Shown: in pieces, positions 36,267 through 45,924 of the stretch
How positions within the stretch are numbered: the stretch's first letter is position 1
Layout of the letters: every line of letters begins with the position of its first letter
Origin: Corynebacterium imitans
GTDB taxonomy: Bacteria > Actinomycetota > Actinomycetes > Mycobacteriales > Mycobacteriaceae
Direction of reading: 5' to 3'
DNA: 64,000 bases
Assembly: GCF_000739455.1 (NCBI RefSeq)
Contig: NZ_CP009211.1
Span: forward strand, 1,561,458-1,625,457
The notes under the pieces: model-generated
Told to the model about the DNA's origin: nothing
The model's input: the letters and a program-made list of their open reading frames with translations, nothing else
Databases searched by the model: none
Translations under genes and position numbers: made by a program

Positions 36267-37673
36267 TTGTCTGCAAACATAGAGCACTACGACGTTGCCA
36301 TCATCGGCACCGGCTCCGGCAACAGCATCTTGACGCCCGAGTTCGACGACAAGAAGGTCGCCATCATCGAGGAAGGCACCTTCGGCGGCACCTGCCTCAA
36401 CGTCGGCTGCATCCCCACCAAGATGTTCGTGCTCGCCGCCGACGCGGCGCTCCAGGCCCGCGAGGCGAAGCGCCTCAACGTGGACTTGGAGTTCCACGGC
36501 GCGGACTGGCAGGCCATCCAGAAGCGCGTCTTTGAAGAACGCATCGATCAGATCGCCTCCGGCGGCGAGGCCTACCGCCGCGGCGACGAGTGCCCGAACG
36601 TGACGGTCTACGACATGCACGCGAGCTTTGTTGGGCCGAAGACGCTTGCGACGGGTCAAGGTGGCGTCGAGAAGCAGATCAGCGCAGACACGATCATCCT
36701 GGCCGCAGGTGCCAGGCCCTTTATCCCGGAATGGGCCAAGGAAGTACCCTTCCACACCAACGAGGACATCATGCGGCTAGAGGAACTGCCGAAGTCGCTG
36801 ACAATTGTGGGCGGCGGGTTCATCGCGATGGAGTTTGCGCACATCTTTGACGGCCTCGGCTGCGAAGTCACGATTGTGAACCGATCGCCGCTCATGCGCG
36901 CGCTCGACACGGAGCTGCACGAGCGATTCAACGAGCTTGCGAACGAGCGCTTCACCACCCACATTGGCCGCACCGTCAGCTCCGCGCGCGAGAGGGACGG
37001 CCAAGTCGAGCTCGTGCTTGACGACGACACCGTGGTTGCCTCCGAAGCCCTCCTCATCGCCACCGGGCGCGTGCCCAACGGCGACCGCCTTAACGCAGAG
37101 GCCGGCGGCGTTGAGCTGAGCGAGGACGGGCGCGTCAAGGTAGACGAGTACGGCCGTACCACCGCCGAGGGCGTGTGGGCGCTCGGCGACGTCTCCTCCC
37201 CGTTCCAGCTCAAGCACGTGGCGAACGCCGAGCAGCGGGCCGTGACCCACAACGTGCTCGCGACCATGCGAGGCTCCGACGAATTGGTACCCATGCCACA
37301 CGAGCACGTGCCATATGCAGTGTTTACCCATCCGCAGATCGCCGTCGTTGGTCTGACGGAGCACCAGGCGCGGGACGCAGGCCATGACGTGACGGTGAAG
37401 GTGCAGAACTACGGCGACGTGGCCTACGGCTGGGCACTGGAGGATAAAACCGGTCTGGTGAAACTCATTGCGGACCGAAAGACTGGCAAGCTGCTTGGCG
37501 CGCACTTACTCGGACCTCAAGCCTCTACCCTTATCCAGCAATTGATCACTGTGATGGCCTACGACATGGACCTCCGCGACTTTGTCCGGCGCCAATACTG
37601 GATCCACCCGGCACTCCCCGAGGTGGTCGAGAATGCGTTGCTCGGTCTCGACCTGGCCTTTCGAGAGGTATAA
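36267..37673 (+). CDS. mtr: mycothione reductase
   Basis: A 468-residue flavoprotein disulfide reductase that keeps mycothiol reduced with NADPH; mycothiol is the actinobacterial thiol in place of glutathione. The redox-active pair is Cys43 and Cys48 in GGTCLNVGCIPTK, the NADPH-binding GGGFIAMEFAHIF is around residue 183, and the C-terminus has the catalytic HPALPEVVE. AGAAGGAG six bases before the TTG supports this start. A weak terminator follows at 37683-37709. Confidence 0.94.
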   Translation: MSANIEHYDVAIIGTGSGNSILTPEFDDKKVAIIEEGTFGGTCLNVGCIPTKMFVLAADAALQAREAKRLNVDLEFHGADWQAIQKRVFEERIDQIASGGEAYRRGDECPNVTVYDMHASFVGPKTLATGQGGVEKQISADTIILAAGARPFIPEWAKEVPFHTNEDIMRLEELPKSLTIVGGGFIAMEFAHIFDGLGCEVTIVNRSPLMRALDTELHERFNELANERFTTHIGRTVSSARERDGQVELVLDDDTVVASEALLIATGRVPNGDRLNAEAGGVELSEDGRVKVDEYGRTTAEGVWALGDVSSPFQLKHVANAEQRAVTHNVLATMRGSDELVPMPHEHVPYAVFTHPQIAVVGLTEHQARDAGHDVTVKVQNYGDVAYGWALEDKTGLVKLIADRKTGKLLGAHLLGPQASTLIQQLITVMAYDMDLRDFVRRQYWIHPALPEVVENALLGLDLAFREV

Positions 37674-37682
37674 CCCATTCGA

Positions 37683-37709
37683 CCACCCCCATATCGGGGG
37701 GTTGTAGTT
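37683..37709 (+). terminator. Probable terminator after mtr
   Basis: ACCCCC (37685-37690) pairs with the G-run at 37696-37701 plus T702 across a short ATATC loop, followed by TTGTAGTTT. The stem is short but GC-only and lies 10 bases after the stop codon. Confidence 0.6.
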
Positions 37710-37992
37710 TCGATAAGGAAAGTGTCAGTGAGCTTGGAAATCTGCACGTCAGATAATGGTTGTGTAACAGATACGCTACGAATCTAGATAACATACGTCC
37801 CATTCTTAACGTGGCCGAAAGTTTTTCGGCGGGCCCTTGTGCATCGCCAGGAAGTATCCATTATGGTTATTCCTCGACACCGGGATCCGAGTCCATCGGG
37901 CTTGTCATTCGGTCCTAGGAGCCAAGGCCCCTGGATTTTCTCCGTTAATCCCCGGACGTCTTGCAAGTACTATCAGAGAAGGATTTCGTTTC
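37710..37992 (+). promoter_or_regulatory. Upstream region and long leader of the first small secreted protein gene
   Basis: No gene is visible in about 280 bases. Candidate -10 hexamers are GATAAT (near 37755) and TACTAT (near 37966). Between them is a hairpin CCGAAA-GTT-TTTCGG (37812-37827). I looked for the conserved blocks of a cyclic-di-AMP riboswitch, since these precede actinobacterial envelope genes, and did not see them. The ribosome site is AGAAGGA just before the ATG at 37993. Confidence 0.4.
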
Positions 37993-38391
37993 ATGCGTAA
38001 TTTCCGTAAGGCAGCCCTCGCAGGCGCAACCGCAGTTGCCGTGGCATTCGGCTCCACCACCATGGCCGTCGCCGAGGAGACCAACAACGACGTCGAGCTC
38101 ATCAACGAGACCGACCAGGCCGAGGGCACCGACACCCCGTCTGACAACAACGAGGGCAAGTCCAAGGCTTCCACCAAGATCGGTGCTGGCCTCGGTGCAT
38201 ACGACAAGGACGGCGCTACCGCTGCTGACGGCGAGGCCATCTTCGGCTCCGACAAGACCGGCTTCGGCGAGCAGCCGGGCTGGGCAAAGGCTTTCTACGC
38301 GCTGACCGTGTTCTCCGCAGTCTCCGCTTTCATCGGCCTGGTTGTTGGCCCGGCATACAACTTCGTCGTCCACGGCATGCCGAACCTGTAA
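37993..38391 (+). CDS. small secreted/membrane-anchored protein, first of a paralogous pair
   Basis: A 132-residue protein with a signal peptide starting MRNFRKAA and a likely cleavage after residue 27 (MAVA-EE). A charged, Asp/Asn/Gly-rich mature part follows, then a single C-terminal hydrophobic helix (about 97-120, FYALTVFSAVSAFIGLVVGP). Codon use is biased as in highly expressed genes here (AAG, GGT, TCC, GAG), so the protein is probably abundant. The next gene encodes a paralogue with the same plan. I recognise no characterised domain. The position after mtr fits the corynebacterial order. Confidence 0.78.
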   Translation: MRNFRKAALAGATAVAVAFGSTTMAVAEETNNDVELINETDQAEGTDTPSDNNEGKSKASTKIGAGLGAYDKDGATAADGEAIFGSDKTGFGEQPGWAKAFYALTVFSAVSAFIGLVVGPAYNFVVHGMPNL

Positions 38392-38445
38392 GTCGCGGAA
38401 ACCCGCACACAGACAATAACGATTTTCTCGAAAGAAGGAACATCA

Positions 38446-38907
38446 ATGCGTAACTTCCGCACCGCAGCTGTTGCCACCGCAACCGCACTGACCGTCGCAC
38501 TCGGCGGCGTCACCGTCGCTACCGCTGAGACCACGGATGGCGAGACCTCCACCGAGTCCACCTACACCCCGCACCCGAGCCGCCCGAAGGAGGAGACCAA
38601 GAACAACGACAGCTCCGTCGCGTTCAAGGGCTTCGACGGCCGCAAGGGCGACAAGGAGTTCGGCGAGTCCATCAAGGACGGCGTCAAGGGCTCCTTCGAT
38701 GGCAAGGGTTCCTCCCACTACGTCAACGATGCTGATAAGCCCTTCTACGGCGTCGACGCATTCGGCAAGGAGAAGGACGCTGAGGCTATGCCTCAGTGGG
38801 CACGCATCTGGTACGACGGCACCATCGTTGCTGGCATCGGCGCCCTGGTTGGCCTGATCATCGCTGGCTTCAACTTCGCTTCCTACAACGGCCTGATCAA
38901 GCTGTAA
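38446..38907 (+). CDS. small secreted/membrane-anchored protein, second of a paralogous pair
   Basis: A 153-residue protein with the same start (MRNFRTAA) and same signal peptide length as its neighbour, cleavage probably after residue 27 (VATA-ET). The mature part is rich in Lys, Asp and Gly with repeated FKGFDGRKGDKEFGES and FDGKGSS-like stretches. A single C-terminal helix (about 120-145, GTIVAGIGALVGLIIAGFN) closes the protein. AGAAGGAAC before the ATG supports the start. Highly biased codons again. It lies 54 bases after the first copy and is followed by a strong terminator. Function unknown. Confidence 0.78.
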   Translation: MRNFRTAAVATATALTVALGGVTVATAETTDGETSTESTYTPHPSRPKEETKNNDSSVAFKGFDGRKGDKEFGESIKDGVKGSFDGKGSSHYVNDADKPFYGVDAFGKEKDAEAMPQWARIWYDGTIVAGIGALVGLIIAGFNFASYNGLIKL

Positions 38908-38944
38908 GAAGCACCAGCCAGGACTACGCGTCCTAGCTTGAAAC

Positions 38945-38977
38945 ACCTCCCCACCGTTTCGGTGCGGGAGGTTTTTC
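38945..38977 (+). terminator. Terminator after the small secreted protein genes
   Basis: ACCTCCC (38945-38951) pairs with GGGAGGT (38966-38972) and CACC with GGTG inside it, around a TTTC-containing loop, followed by TTTTT. AAA upstream makes it partly bidirectional. Confidence 0.88.
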
Positions 38978-39029
38978 GTATGTCTGGGGGCGTGCAATGG
39001 GCGTCCATGGGCATCTGCGGATTGCTTGC

Positions 39030-39187
39030 AACTGGAGCTAGCTCCGTTTACGGAGCGTCGGTTGGCAAAACGCCTGGTCGCAGATCACTCTCGACTCCAA
39101 ATGGAGCTAGCTCCATTTACGGCAAGGCGAATACCAATACCGCAGGTCGCGCTCCAACGCTGACTCCAGATGGAGCTAGCTCCATCT
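39030..39187. repeat. 69-bp-period palindromic repeat cluster C (3 copies)
   Basis: GGAGCTAGCTCC starts at 39034, 39103 and 39172, exactly 69 bp apart. The interval midpoints hold AAAACGCCTGGTCG (39067-39080, the exact reverse complement of the first array B motif) and AATACCGCAGGTCG (39136-39149). The cluster lies in the convergent gap between the secreted protein genes and map (38908-39331), which otherwise holds a terminator and a run of nine C residues (39222-39230). Confidence 0.94.
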
Positions 39188-39331
39188 GGACGAACCAGCG
39201 CCTACAAGGACGCCACGCACTCCCCCCCCCTCCGCCAGATTGCTTCGTTCCCGGCACTGCACCCCAGCAACACCGGGCTTCACGAACCAAGCCCCCGAAA
39301 CCCCAAAAGTCCCCGTGAATATCCAGCCGGC

Positions 39332-40237
39332 CTACCCGAGCATCAGCTGCCCGGCGGCGTACTGCTCGTCCGGGATGGTGAGGATCTCGTTGCCATCGTC
39401 GGTGATGACGATGGTGTGCTCGAACTGGGCGGTGTACTCACCGTCGCGGTTCTGCACGGTCCAGCCGTCGTCCCAAATGTCGTACTCCAACCCTCCGAGG
39501 TTAATCATCGGCTCGACGGTGAGCGTCATGCCGGGCTCGAGGACATCGCGGTAGGCGTCGGAGTCGTAGTGCAGCACGACAAGGCCATTGTGGAAGGTCG
39601 TGCCGACCCCGTGGCCGGTGAAGTCAGTGACCACGTTGTAGCCGAAGCGCTTGGCGTAGGACTCGATGACGCGGCCGATCACGTTGATTTCGCGGCCCGG
39701 CTTGGCTGCTTTGATGCCGCGCATGGTGGCTTTGTAGGTGCGCTCGACAAGGTCACGGTGCTCCTGGGTGACCTCGCCAGCGAGGAAGGTGGCGTTGGTG
39801 TCGCCGTGGACACCGTTCTTGTAGGCGGTGACGTCAATGTTGACGATGTCGCCTTCCTGGATCACAGTGGTGTCGGGAATGCCGTGGCAGACGATCTCGT
39901 TCAGCGATACGCAGCAGGACTTCTCAAACCCGCGGTAGCCGAGCGTCGACGGGTACGCGCCGTGGTCGCACATGAACTCGTGGGCAACGCGATCGATCTC
40001 GTCTGTGGTCACGCCGGGCTTCACAGCAGCGCCTGCGACGGCCAAAGCGTTCGCGGCGATCTTGGAGGCCTCGCGCATCCGCTCAATGTTCTCCGCGGTC
40101 TGGATAAGCGGCTCACCGACGTTTTCTTGTACGTCGTCTTTCCATGCGTATTCGGGACGCTCGATGGATGCCGGTACCTTGCGGATCGGCGTGGGTTTTC
40201 CTGGTGTGAGTTTTCCTCTTTGATTCATGTCTGCCAT
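39332..40237 (-). CDS. map: methionine aminopeptidase, type I
   Basis: A 301-residue enzyme removing N-terminal methionine from nascent proteins. The five metal ligands are visible: the two Asp in [19 protein letters not shown] (quoted in part: NIDVTAY, GDTNAT), His in [10 protein letters not shown], and the Glu residues in LTVEPM and QFEHTIV. An N-terminal extension of about 40 residues precedes the catalytic domain, as in actinobacterial MetAP1c-type enzymes. GGGGGA before the ATG supports the start. Confidence 0.94.
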   Translation of the reverse strand: MADMNQRGKLTPGKPTPIRKVPASIERPEYAWKDDVQENVGEPLIQTAENIERMREASKIAANALAVAGAAVKPGVTTDEIDRVAHEFMCDHGAYPSTLGYRGFEKSCCVSLNEIVCHGIPDTTVIQEGDIVNIDVTAYKNGVHGDTNATFLAGEVTQEHRDLVERTYKATMRGIKAAKPGREINVIGRVIESYAKRFGYNVVTDFTGHGVGTTFHNGLVVLHYDSDAYRDVLEPGMTLTVEPMINLGGLEYDIWDDGWTVQNRDGEYTAQFEHTIVITDDGNEILTIPDEQYAAGQLMLG

Positions 40238-40273
40238 GGTAGTCCCCCGGCAAAGCGCACCCGGCAGCGCCGG

Positions 40274-42085
40274 TTAGGGGTTCAAGTTGTGCAGCATCCG
40301 ATCGGTAATCGCCACAGCGGCTTCCGAGCCGCCACCCAGGACGACAAGGGTGGCAAAGGCGATGTCGTCGTCCGCGCGGTATCCGGCGAACCAGGAGTGC
40401 GAGCCGCCGTTGATTTCGGCCTCGCCGGTCTTGCCGCGGATGTCGCCGCCGGCGCTCATCCCGTTGGCGGTGCCACCTGCCGCGGTCACCGCGGCCATCA
40501 TCTGCTGCAGCTGGCCTACGGCCTCCGGGGGCATCGCCCCGGGCTCCTCACTCAGCTCCGTCTTCTCGCCCTGGATCAGATACGGCACGGGCATTGCGCC
40601 ATGCGCCGCAGTGGCGGCGACAAGCGCCATGCCAAACGGGCTCGCCAAATCCAGGCCCTGCCCGTAGCCGGCCTCTGTGCGGTCGAGGGGCTCCTCGCCT
40701 TCCGGGATCGAGCCCGTGATCGTATCCAGGCCCGGGATCTTCATGTCCAGTCCGAGGCCGAACTGTTTGCCAATCTGCGCCAGCTCGCCGGGAGCCAGCT
40801 TGGTGGAGATGTCGGCAAACGTGGTGTTGCACGAGTGCGCGAACGCGGATTCCAGGCTCACGTTGCCCAGGCTGAAGCCCGCGTAGTTGGTCACCGTGCG
40901 GCCGAAGATGTCCATAGTGCCCGGGCACGGCACGATCGACCCGGTGCCAAGACCCTGCTTCTCCATACCGGCGGCCGCGGTGATGATCTTGAAGGTAGAA
41001 CCCGGCGGGTATTGGCCCATCGTGGCCACGTTGCCGTCCTTATCCGCCGCAGGCGTCTGCGCGACCGCCAGAATGCCGCCGGTAGACGGCCGGATCGCCA
41101 CGATCATCGCCTGCTGGCCCGCCACAGGTTCGAGGGCGGCCTCGGCCGCACGCTGTACGCGGTGATCCAGGCTGATGTGAACCGCGGGCGCAGGGGCGGC
41201 GTCCTCACGCTCGAGCTCCTCGTACGCAGCGCCGTTCTCGTTGACCACGCTGACGTTCCAGCCGGCCTCCCCCTCGAGGTCTTCGCGCACCAGCGCACCC
41301 ACGCGCGCCATGATGTCCGGAGCAAAGGACGGGTCGGCGTTCACCATCGCCGCTTCCTCATTCAGGCGTACACCTGCCAACCCGCCCAGCTTGTCTTCGA
41401 CGGCGCGCTGAGCGCCCTGCGGCACCATCGCCACCGAGTACGTGCCTTGCGCGTTTTCTAGGTCGGTGGTCAGCTGCGCGGCGTCGCGAAGCGGCACGGC
41501 GCGGTCCGCCTCGTGTCCGGCTGCGAGCGCCTCCGAGATGCGGAAGGCGGTCTCGGGCGCGGTACCCATCGCGTTGGTGTCGACGAGCAGGCGGTAGGCG
41601 ATGCCCGGGCGGAGCAGCTCCACGCCGTCGGAGGAGACCACGCTCGCTTCCTTCGGCGTGATCGAACGCAGCTCCAGGTGCTGATGGGCCCCGAGGCGCG
41701 GGTGCAGCACGCTCGGCTGCCAGCGCACCGTCCAGTCGTCGCCGGTCTGGGTCAGCGTCATCTGCGCCTCGTACGACAAATCGCGCTCGCGGGGCAGCTG
41801 CCAGTGCATGGAGTAGGTCGCCGTGGCGAGGTTTTCCGACTGGCTCACGCCGGTGAGTTCCGCATCCAAGGAGTCGGCCTGCAGGCCGTCCCAGGTGGCG
41901 TTGATGGAGGCGGAGGCGGACGAGGGGTCGTCGACAAGCGAGGAAAGCCCCTCAGTGTCGCGGGAGACAAGCGCGTCGAGCATCGCCTGCGCCGCGGGTT
42001 GTGCGTCGTTCGGGCGCGGGGTACATGCAGCGAGCGCGGAGGTGAGCACGACCGCGCCCGTGAGCAGGGCGAGAAGTCGTTGCAT
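40274..42085 (-). CDS. penicillin-binding lipoprotein (MecA-N / transpeptidase domains)
   Basis: A 603-residue cell-wall transpeptidase. The N-terminus has a lipobox (SALAAC, Cys21), then an NTF2-like MecA-N domain (about 28-135), a dimerisation region, and a transpeptidase domain with all three motifs: Ser363-T-F-Lys366, Ser418-C-Asn420 and Lys552-T-Gly554. It should cross-link peptidoglycan and could confer low beta-lactam affinity, as MecA-N proteins do. TATTTT (minus, 42097-42092) six bases before the ATG suggests a leaderless transcript. It lies between map and ispG in the usual corynebacterial order. Confidence 0.9.
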   Translation of the reverse strand: MQRLLALLTGAVVLTSALAACTPRPNDAQPAAQAMLDALVSRDTEGLSSLVDDPSSASASINATWDGLQADSLDAELTGVSQSENLATATYSMHWQLPRERDLSYEAQMTLTQTGDDWTVRWQPSVLHPRLGAHQHLELRSITPKEASVVSSDGVELLRPGIAYRLLVDTNAMGTAPETAFRISEALAAGHEADRAVPLRDAAQLTTDLENAQGTYSVAMVPQGAQRAVEDKLGGLAGVRLNEEAAMVNADPSFAPDIMARVGALVREDLEGEAGWNVSVVNENGAAYEELEREDAAPAPAVHISLDHRVQRAAEAALEPVAGQQAMIVAIRPSTGGILAVAQTPAADKDGNVATMGQYPPGSTFKIITAAAGMEKQGLGTGSIVPCPGTMDIFGRTVTNYAGFSLGNVSLESAFAHSCNTTFADISTKLAPGELAQIGKQFGLGLDMKIPGLDTITGSIPEGEEPLDRTEAGYGQGLDLASPFGMALVAATAAHGAMPVPYLIQGEKTELSEEPGAMPPEAVGQLQQMMAAVTAAGGTANGMSAGGDIRGKTGEAEINGGSHSWFAGYRADDDIAFATLVVLGGGSEAAVAITDRMLHNLNP

Positions 42086-42147
42086 GGCACAAAAATAGCA
42101 GCGCCGGGGCCATCCCCAGCGCTGCCACGCGTACAACACGCAAAGGT

Positions 42148-43308
42148 CTAGTTGGTGACCTTGACCTCCGCGCTGCCCTCGCCCTTCGCCAGGCCTTCTT
42201 CCTCCGCGATGCGGTTCGCGTGGCGGATCAGGGTCTCCACGATGTCGGCCTCGGGTACGGTCTCGACGACCTCGCCCTTGACAAAGATCTGCCCCTTACC
42301 GTTGCCGGAAGCCACGCCCAGGTCCGCGTCGCGCGCCTCGCCCGGGCCGTTGACCACGCAGCCCATGACGGCCACGCGCAACGGGTACTCCAGGTTCTCC
42401 AGGCCCGCGGTGACTTCCTCGGCCAGCTTGTACACGTCCACCTGCGCGCGCCCGCAGGACGGGCAGGAGACGATCTCCAACTTGCGCGGCCGCAGGTTCA
42501 ACGACTGCAGGATCTGGTCGCCCACCTTGATCTCCTCGACCGGATCGGCCGACAGGGACACGCGGATCGTGTCGCCGATGCCCTGCGAAAGCAGCGCGCC
42601 GAAGGCCACCGAGGACTTGATCGTGCCCATGAACTTCGGGCCCGCCTCGGTCACGCCGAGGTGCAGTGGGTAGTCGGTCTGCTCCGCCAGCTGACGGTAC
42701 GCCTCCACCATCAGCACCGGGTCGGAGTGCTTCACCGAAATCGCGATGTCGCCGAAGCCGTGCTCCTCGAACAGCCCGGCCTCCCAAATCGCGGACTCGA
42801 CCAGCGCCTCCGGGGTGGCCTTGCCGTACTTCTCCAGCAGGCGCTTGTCCAGCGAGCCGCCGTTGACGCCAATGCGGATCGGGATACCCGCATCCCCCGC
42901 GGCCTTCGCGACCTCCTTGACGCGGCCGTCGAACTCCTTGATGTTGCCCGGGTTCACGCGCACCGCGGCACAACCGGCGTCGATCGCGGCGAAGATGTAC
43001 TTCGGCTGGAAGTGAATGTCCGCGATCACCGGAATCGGCGATTTCGCCGCAATGGCCGGCAGCGCGTCCGCGTCGACGGTCTTCGGGCACGCCACGCGCA
43101 CGATGTCGCAGCCGGTGGTAGCCAGCTGCGCGATCTGCTGCAGGGTGGCGTTGATATCGTGCGTCTTCGTCGTGGTCATCGACTGCACCGAAATCGGGTG
43201 CTCCGAGCCAACGCCTACGTCCCCCACCATCAGCTGGCGGGTTTTGCGTCGCTCCGCCAGCGTGGGTGGCGGGCCTTCAGGAATACCTAGTCCGATGGGG
43301 AGATTCAT
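42148..43308 (-). CDS. ispG: 4-hydroxy-3-methylbut-2-enyl diphosphate synthase
   Basis: A 386-residue iron-sulfur enzyme of the MEP isoprenoid pathway. The start [12 protein letters not shown] and the [15 protein letters not shown] block match the family, and the cluster cysteines are in [12 protein letters not shown] and [11 protein letters not shown]. The ATG at 43308 is chosen; TAGAGT (minus, 43322-43317) lies eight bases upstream without a Shine-Dalgarno, so it may be leaderless. It follows rip1 and dxr. Confidence 0.95.
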   Translation of the reverse strand: MNLPIGLGIPEGPPPTLAERRKTRQLMVGDVGVGSEHPISVQSMTTTKTHDINATLQQIAQLATTGCDIVRVACPKTVDADALPAIAAKSPIPVIADIHFQPKYIFAAIDAGCAAVRVNPGNIKEFDGRVKEVAKAAGDAGIPIRIGVNGGSLDKRLLEKYGKATPEALVESAIWEAGLFEEHGFGDIAISVKHSDPVLMVEAYRQLAEQTDYPLHLGVTEAGPKFMGTIKSSVAFGALLSQGIGDTIRVSLSADPVEEIKVGDQILQSLNLRPRKLEIVSCPSCGRAQVDVYKLAEEVTAGLENLEYPLRVAVMGCVVNGPGEARDADLGVASGNGKGQIFVKGEVVETVPEADIVETLIRHANRIAEEEGLAKGEGSAEVKVTN

Positions 43309-43344
43309 AGTGCCCAACTCTAGCACCGCGCTTGTGTGCGCCCC

Positions 43345-44553
43345 CTAGCCGCCGAGCCGGATCGGATTGACCACATCCGCCACCATCACAAACACGCCGA
43401 CCGCGAGCAGGGCCGCGGCCATGGCGTAGGTCAGCGGCATGAGCTTTTGGTAGTCCGCCGGGCCGCCGGGGCCGAGGCCACGGAGGCGTCGGATCATATC
43501 GCGCAACTTCTCGTACAGCACGACTGCGATGTGCCCACCATCCAGCGGCGGCAACGGCACCAGGTTAAACAGGGCAAGGAAGAAGTTCAGGCTGGCGAGC
43601 AACATCCAGAACACCGACCACAGGTCCTGCTCTACCAGCTCGCCGCCAGCGCGCGAGGCACCGATCACGCTCACCGGCCCGGTCACGTCACGCTCCTGGC
43701 CGAAGATGGAGGCGACCACGCCCGGGATCTTACTCGGAAACGCGATCAGGCCGTCGACGGTTGCCTCGAGCATCTGGCCAGTGAACCGCAGCGTGGCGGG
43801 CACGGCTTCCACGGGGCCGAACTGTCGCATCGCGTCCTTGACCGGAGCACTCGTCACACCGATCGCGCCGGCCTGGAACTCCTGACCGCTGCCCGGGTCA
43901 AGACGCGTCACGCTGTCCACGTGCACGTCCACGGTCAGCGCCTGGCCTTCGCGCTCAACTTCGACGGCTACGGTCTCGCCGGGCCGCGCCATGACGTAGT
44001 CGCGCAGGTCTGTGAACGCCACCACGTCTTGGTCGTCGACCGCGAGCACCTTGTCCCCCTGGCGTAGACCGGCCTCTGCGGCTGGACCTTGACCGGTGCA
44101 CGGCGCGAGCGTCTCGGCATCGACCTGGTCGGAGGTACACGCGAGCTCGCCGATGGTGGGCGTGCGATCGGCGTACGGGTTCGGGATCGCAGCGAGCACC
44201 GCCACCAGGTAGGTGATCACCACGCCGATAAGCAGGTTCATCACGATCCCGCCCGACATCACCGCCACGCGCTGCCACCAGGGCTTCTTGTACATCGCCC
44301 GCGGTGCCTCGTCGGGGGTCAGTTCGTCCTGCGCGGTCATGCCCGCGATGTCGCAAAACCCGCCGAAAGGCAGCGCCGCCACACCGTACTCCGTGTGCCC
44401 GCGCGTGGTTGACCACACCGTGGGCCCAAACCCGATGAAGTATCGCCGCACCCGCATGCCACACGCCCGGGCAACTGCGAGGTGTCCGGCCTCGTGCAGC
44501 GCAATCGACGCCGCAATCCCAAGCGCGAACAGTACGATCCCGAAAATCCCCAC
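43345..44553 (-). CDS. rip1: site-2 protease (Rip1/RseP, M50)
   Basis: A 402-residue intramembrane zinc protease. HEAGH (residues 20-24) gives two zinc ligands, the third Asp is in LPPLDGGH near residue 343, and a PDZ domain lies between about 155 and 215 (AAEAGLRQGDKVLAVDD in part). There are about four membrane segments. It cuts anti-sigma factors or other single-span proteins in regulated intramembrane proteolysis. It starts 9 bases after dxr ends, so they form an operon. Confidence 0.94.
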   Translation of the reverse strand: MGIFGIVLFALGIAASIALHEAGHLAVARACGMRVRRYFIGFGPTVWSTTRGHTEYGVAALPFGGFCDIAGMTAQDELTPDEAPRAMYKKPWWQRVAVMSGGIVMNLLIGVVITYLVAVLAAIPNPYADRTPTIGELACTSDQVDAETLAPCTGQGPAAEAGLRQGDKVLAVDDQDVVAFTDLRDYVMARPGETVAVEVEREGQALTVDVHVDSVTRLDPGSGQEFQAGAIGVTSAPVKDAMRQFGPVEAVPATLRFTGQMLEATVDGLIAFPSKIPGVVASIFGQERDVTGPVSVIGASRAGGELVEQDLWSVFWMLLASLNFFLALFNLVPLPPLDGGHIAVVLYEKLRDMIRRLRGLGPGGPADYQKLMPLTYAMAAALLAVGVFVMVADVVNPIRLGG

Positions 44554-44562
44554 CAGTGCCCC

Positions 44563-45726
44563 CTACGCGCCGCTCAAGCGCGCCGCCGCAGCTGCTGCTT
44601 CTCGACGCGCACGTGCATCCACCGCCAGAATCTCCTCCACCGACGAAGGCGCCGCCGCGTAGTTCGACGCGCCGTCCAACACCTCCTTGATCGTGTCCAC
44701 GATCTGGGGGAAGCGGATCTGGCCGTCAAAGAAGGCGTCGACGGCGACCTCGTTCGCCGCATTGTAGATTGCCGGGTACGGGTCGCCCTGCGCCGCGACC
44801 TGACGCGCCAACTCGACCGCCGGGAAGGCGTCGTCGTCGAGTGGCTCGAAGGTCCACTCCGAAGCCGTGGAGAAATCCAGCGCCGGCTGGGCGCCGGCGA
44901 CGCGGCCCGGCCAGGCGAGCGCGTGCGCGATCGGCATCTTCATCGACGGCGGCGAGGCCTGCGCGATCGTTGCCCCATCGACGAAGGTGACCATGGAGTG
45001 GACGATGGACTGGGGGTGCACGGTGACGTCGATAAGCGAAGGCTTTACGTCAAAGAGCAAGCTGGCCTCGATGAGCTCCAAGCCCTTGTTCACCATGGTG
45101 GCCGAGTTGATCGTGTTCATCGTGCCCATCGACCAGGTCGGGTGGGTCACCGCTTGCTTCGGCGTGACGTCCCACATCTGCTCGCGGGTCTGGCCGCGGA
45201 AGGGTCCGCCGGAGGCGGTGAGCACAAAGGAGGCGACGTCCTCGCGACGGCCCGCGCGCAGCGCTTGCGCCATCGCCGAGTGCTCTGAATCCACCGGCAC
45301 CAGCGCGCCCTCGGGAGCCTCGCGAAGCACGACCTGGCCGCCAGCGACGAGCGATTCCTTGTTCGCCAGTGCAAGTACTGCGCCGGAGCGCAGCGCCGCG
45401 AGGGTGGACGACAACCCTGCAGCACCCACCAGCGCGTTGAGCACGACGTCGGCCTGGTGTGCCTCAGTCAGGATGCGCGCCGCCTGCTCGCCAGAGATGG
45501 CGGTGCCGCCGAGCGCCTCGCCGACCTTTTTAGCGGACTCGCCATTCTGCACCGCGACCTGGTCGGGCTTCAGACCAAACTCCTTCGCCTGCGCGATAAT
45601 CGCCTCGGGGTCGCGGCCGCCCGCAGCGATACCGACGACCTCAAAGGTGTCGCGGTTAGCGCGAATCACCTCGCATGCCTGGGTGCCAATAGAACCGGTA
45701 GAGCCTAAGATGACAATTCTTTTCAC
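44563..45726 (-). CDS. dxr: 1-deoxy-D-xylulose-5-phosphate reductoisomerase
   Basis: A 387-residue NADPH enzyme for the second MEP-pathway step. [14 protein letters not shown] is the NADPH-binding start, [11 protein letters not shown] and TASGGPFRG are catalytic-domain landmarks. The GTG at 45726 (VKRIVILG) is the family start; the frame upstream has no ribosome site. First gene of the dxr-rip1-ispG cluster and divergent from the DUF2631 gene. Confidence 0.95.
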   Translation of the reverse strand: MKRIVILGSTGSIGTQACEVIRANRDTFEVVGIAAGGRDPEAIIAQAKEFGLKPDQVAVQNGESAKKVGEALGGTAISGEQAARILTEAHQADVVLNALVGAAGLSSTLAALRSGAVLALANKESLVAGGQVVLREAPEGALVPVDSEHSAMAQALRAGRREDVASFVLTASGGPFRGQTREQMWDVTPKQAVTHPTWSMGTMNTINSATMVNKGLELIEASLLFDVKPSLIDVTVHPQSIVHSMVTFVDGATIAQASPPSMKMPIAHALAWPGRVAGAQPALDFSTASEWTFEPLDDDAFPAVELARQVAAQGDPYPAIYNAANEVAVDAFFDGQIRFPQIVDTIKEVLDGASNYAAAPSSVEEILAVDARARREAAAAAARLSGA

Positions 45727-45924
45727 CCCGCCATTGTGGCACGCGGGCCCGGTATGTCGGGTCGTGGGCGCGGGTAGGCCGAAAGTTTGCACCTATTAGG
45801 GGTACAAGATCACCGTTTGGGGACGAAATGTGACAATATAGTTCCCAGTATTGTTTTCCGCACCGGTAGTCTGCGCGCACGCAGCACGGCCGGAGCGCAC
45901 CGACGCTGACAAAGGAGTATGGCA

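Noticed and set aside
37710..37992. Cyclic-di-AMP (ydaO-type) riboswitch before the secreted protein genes
   Set aside because: The conserved sequence blocks of that riboswitch class are not present.
39222..39230. Phase-variation tract (nine C residues)
   Set aside because: It lies in a gap beyond two convergent stop codons and does not affect any gene or clear promoter.
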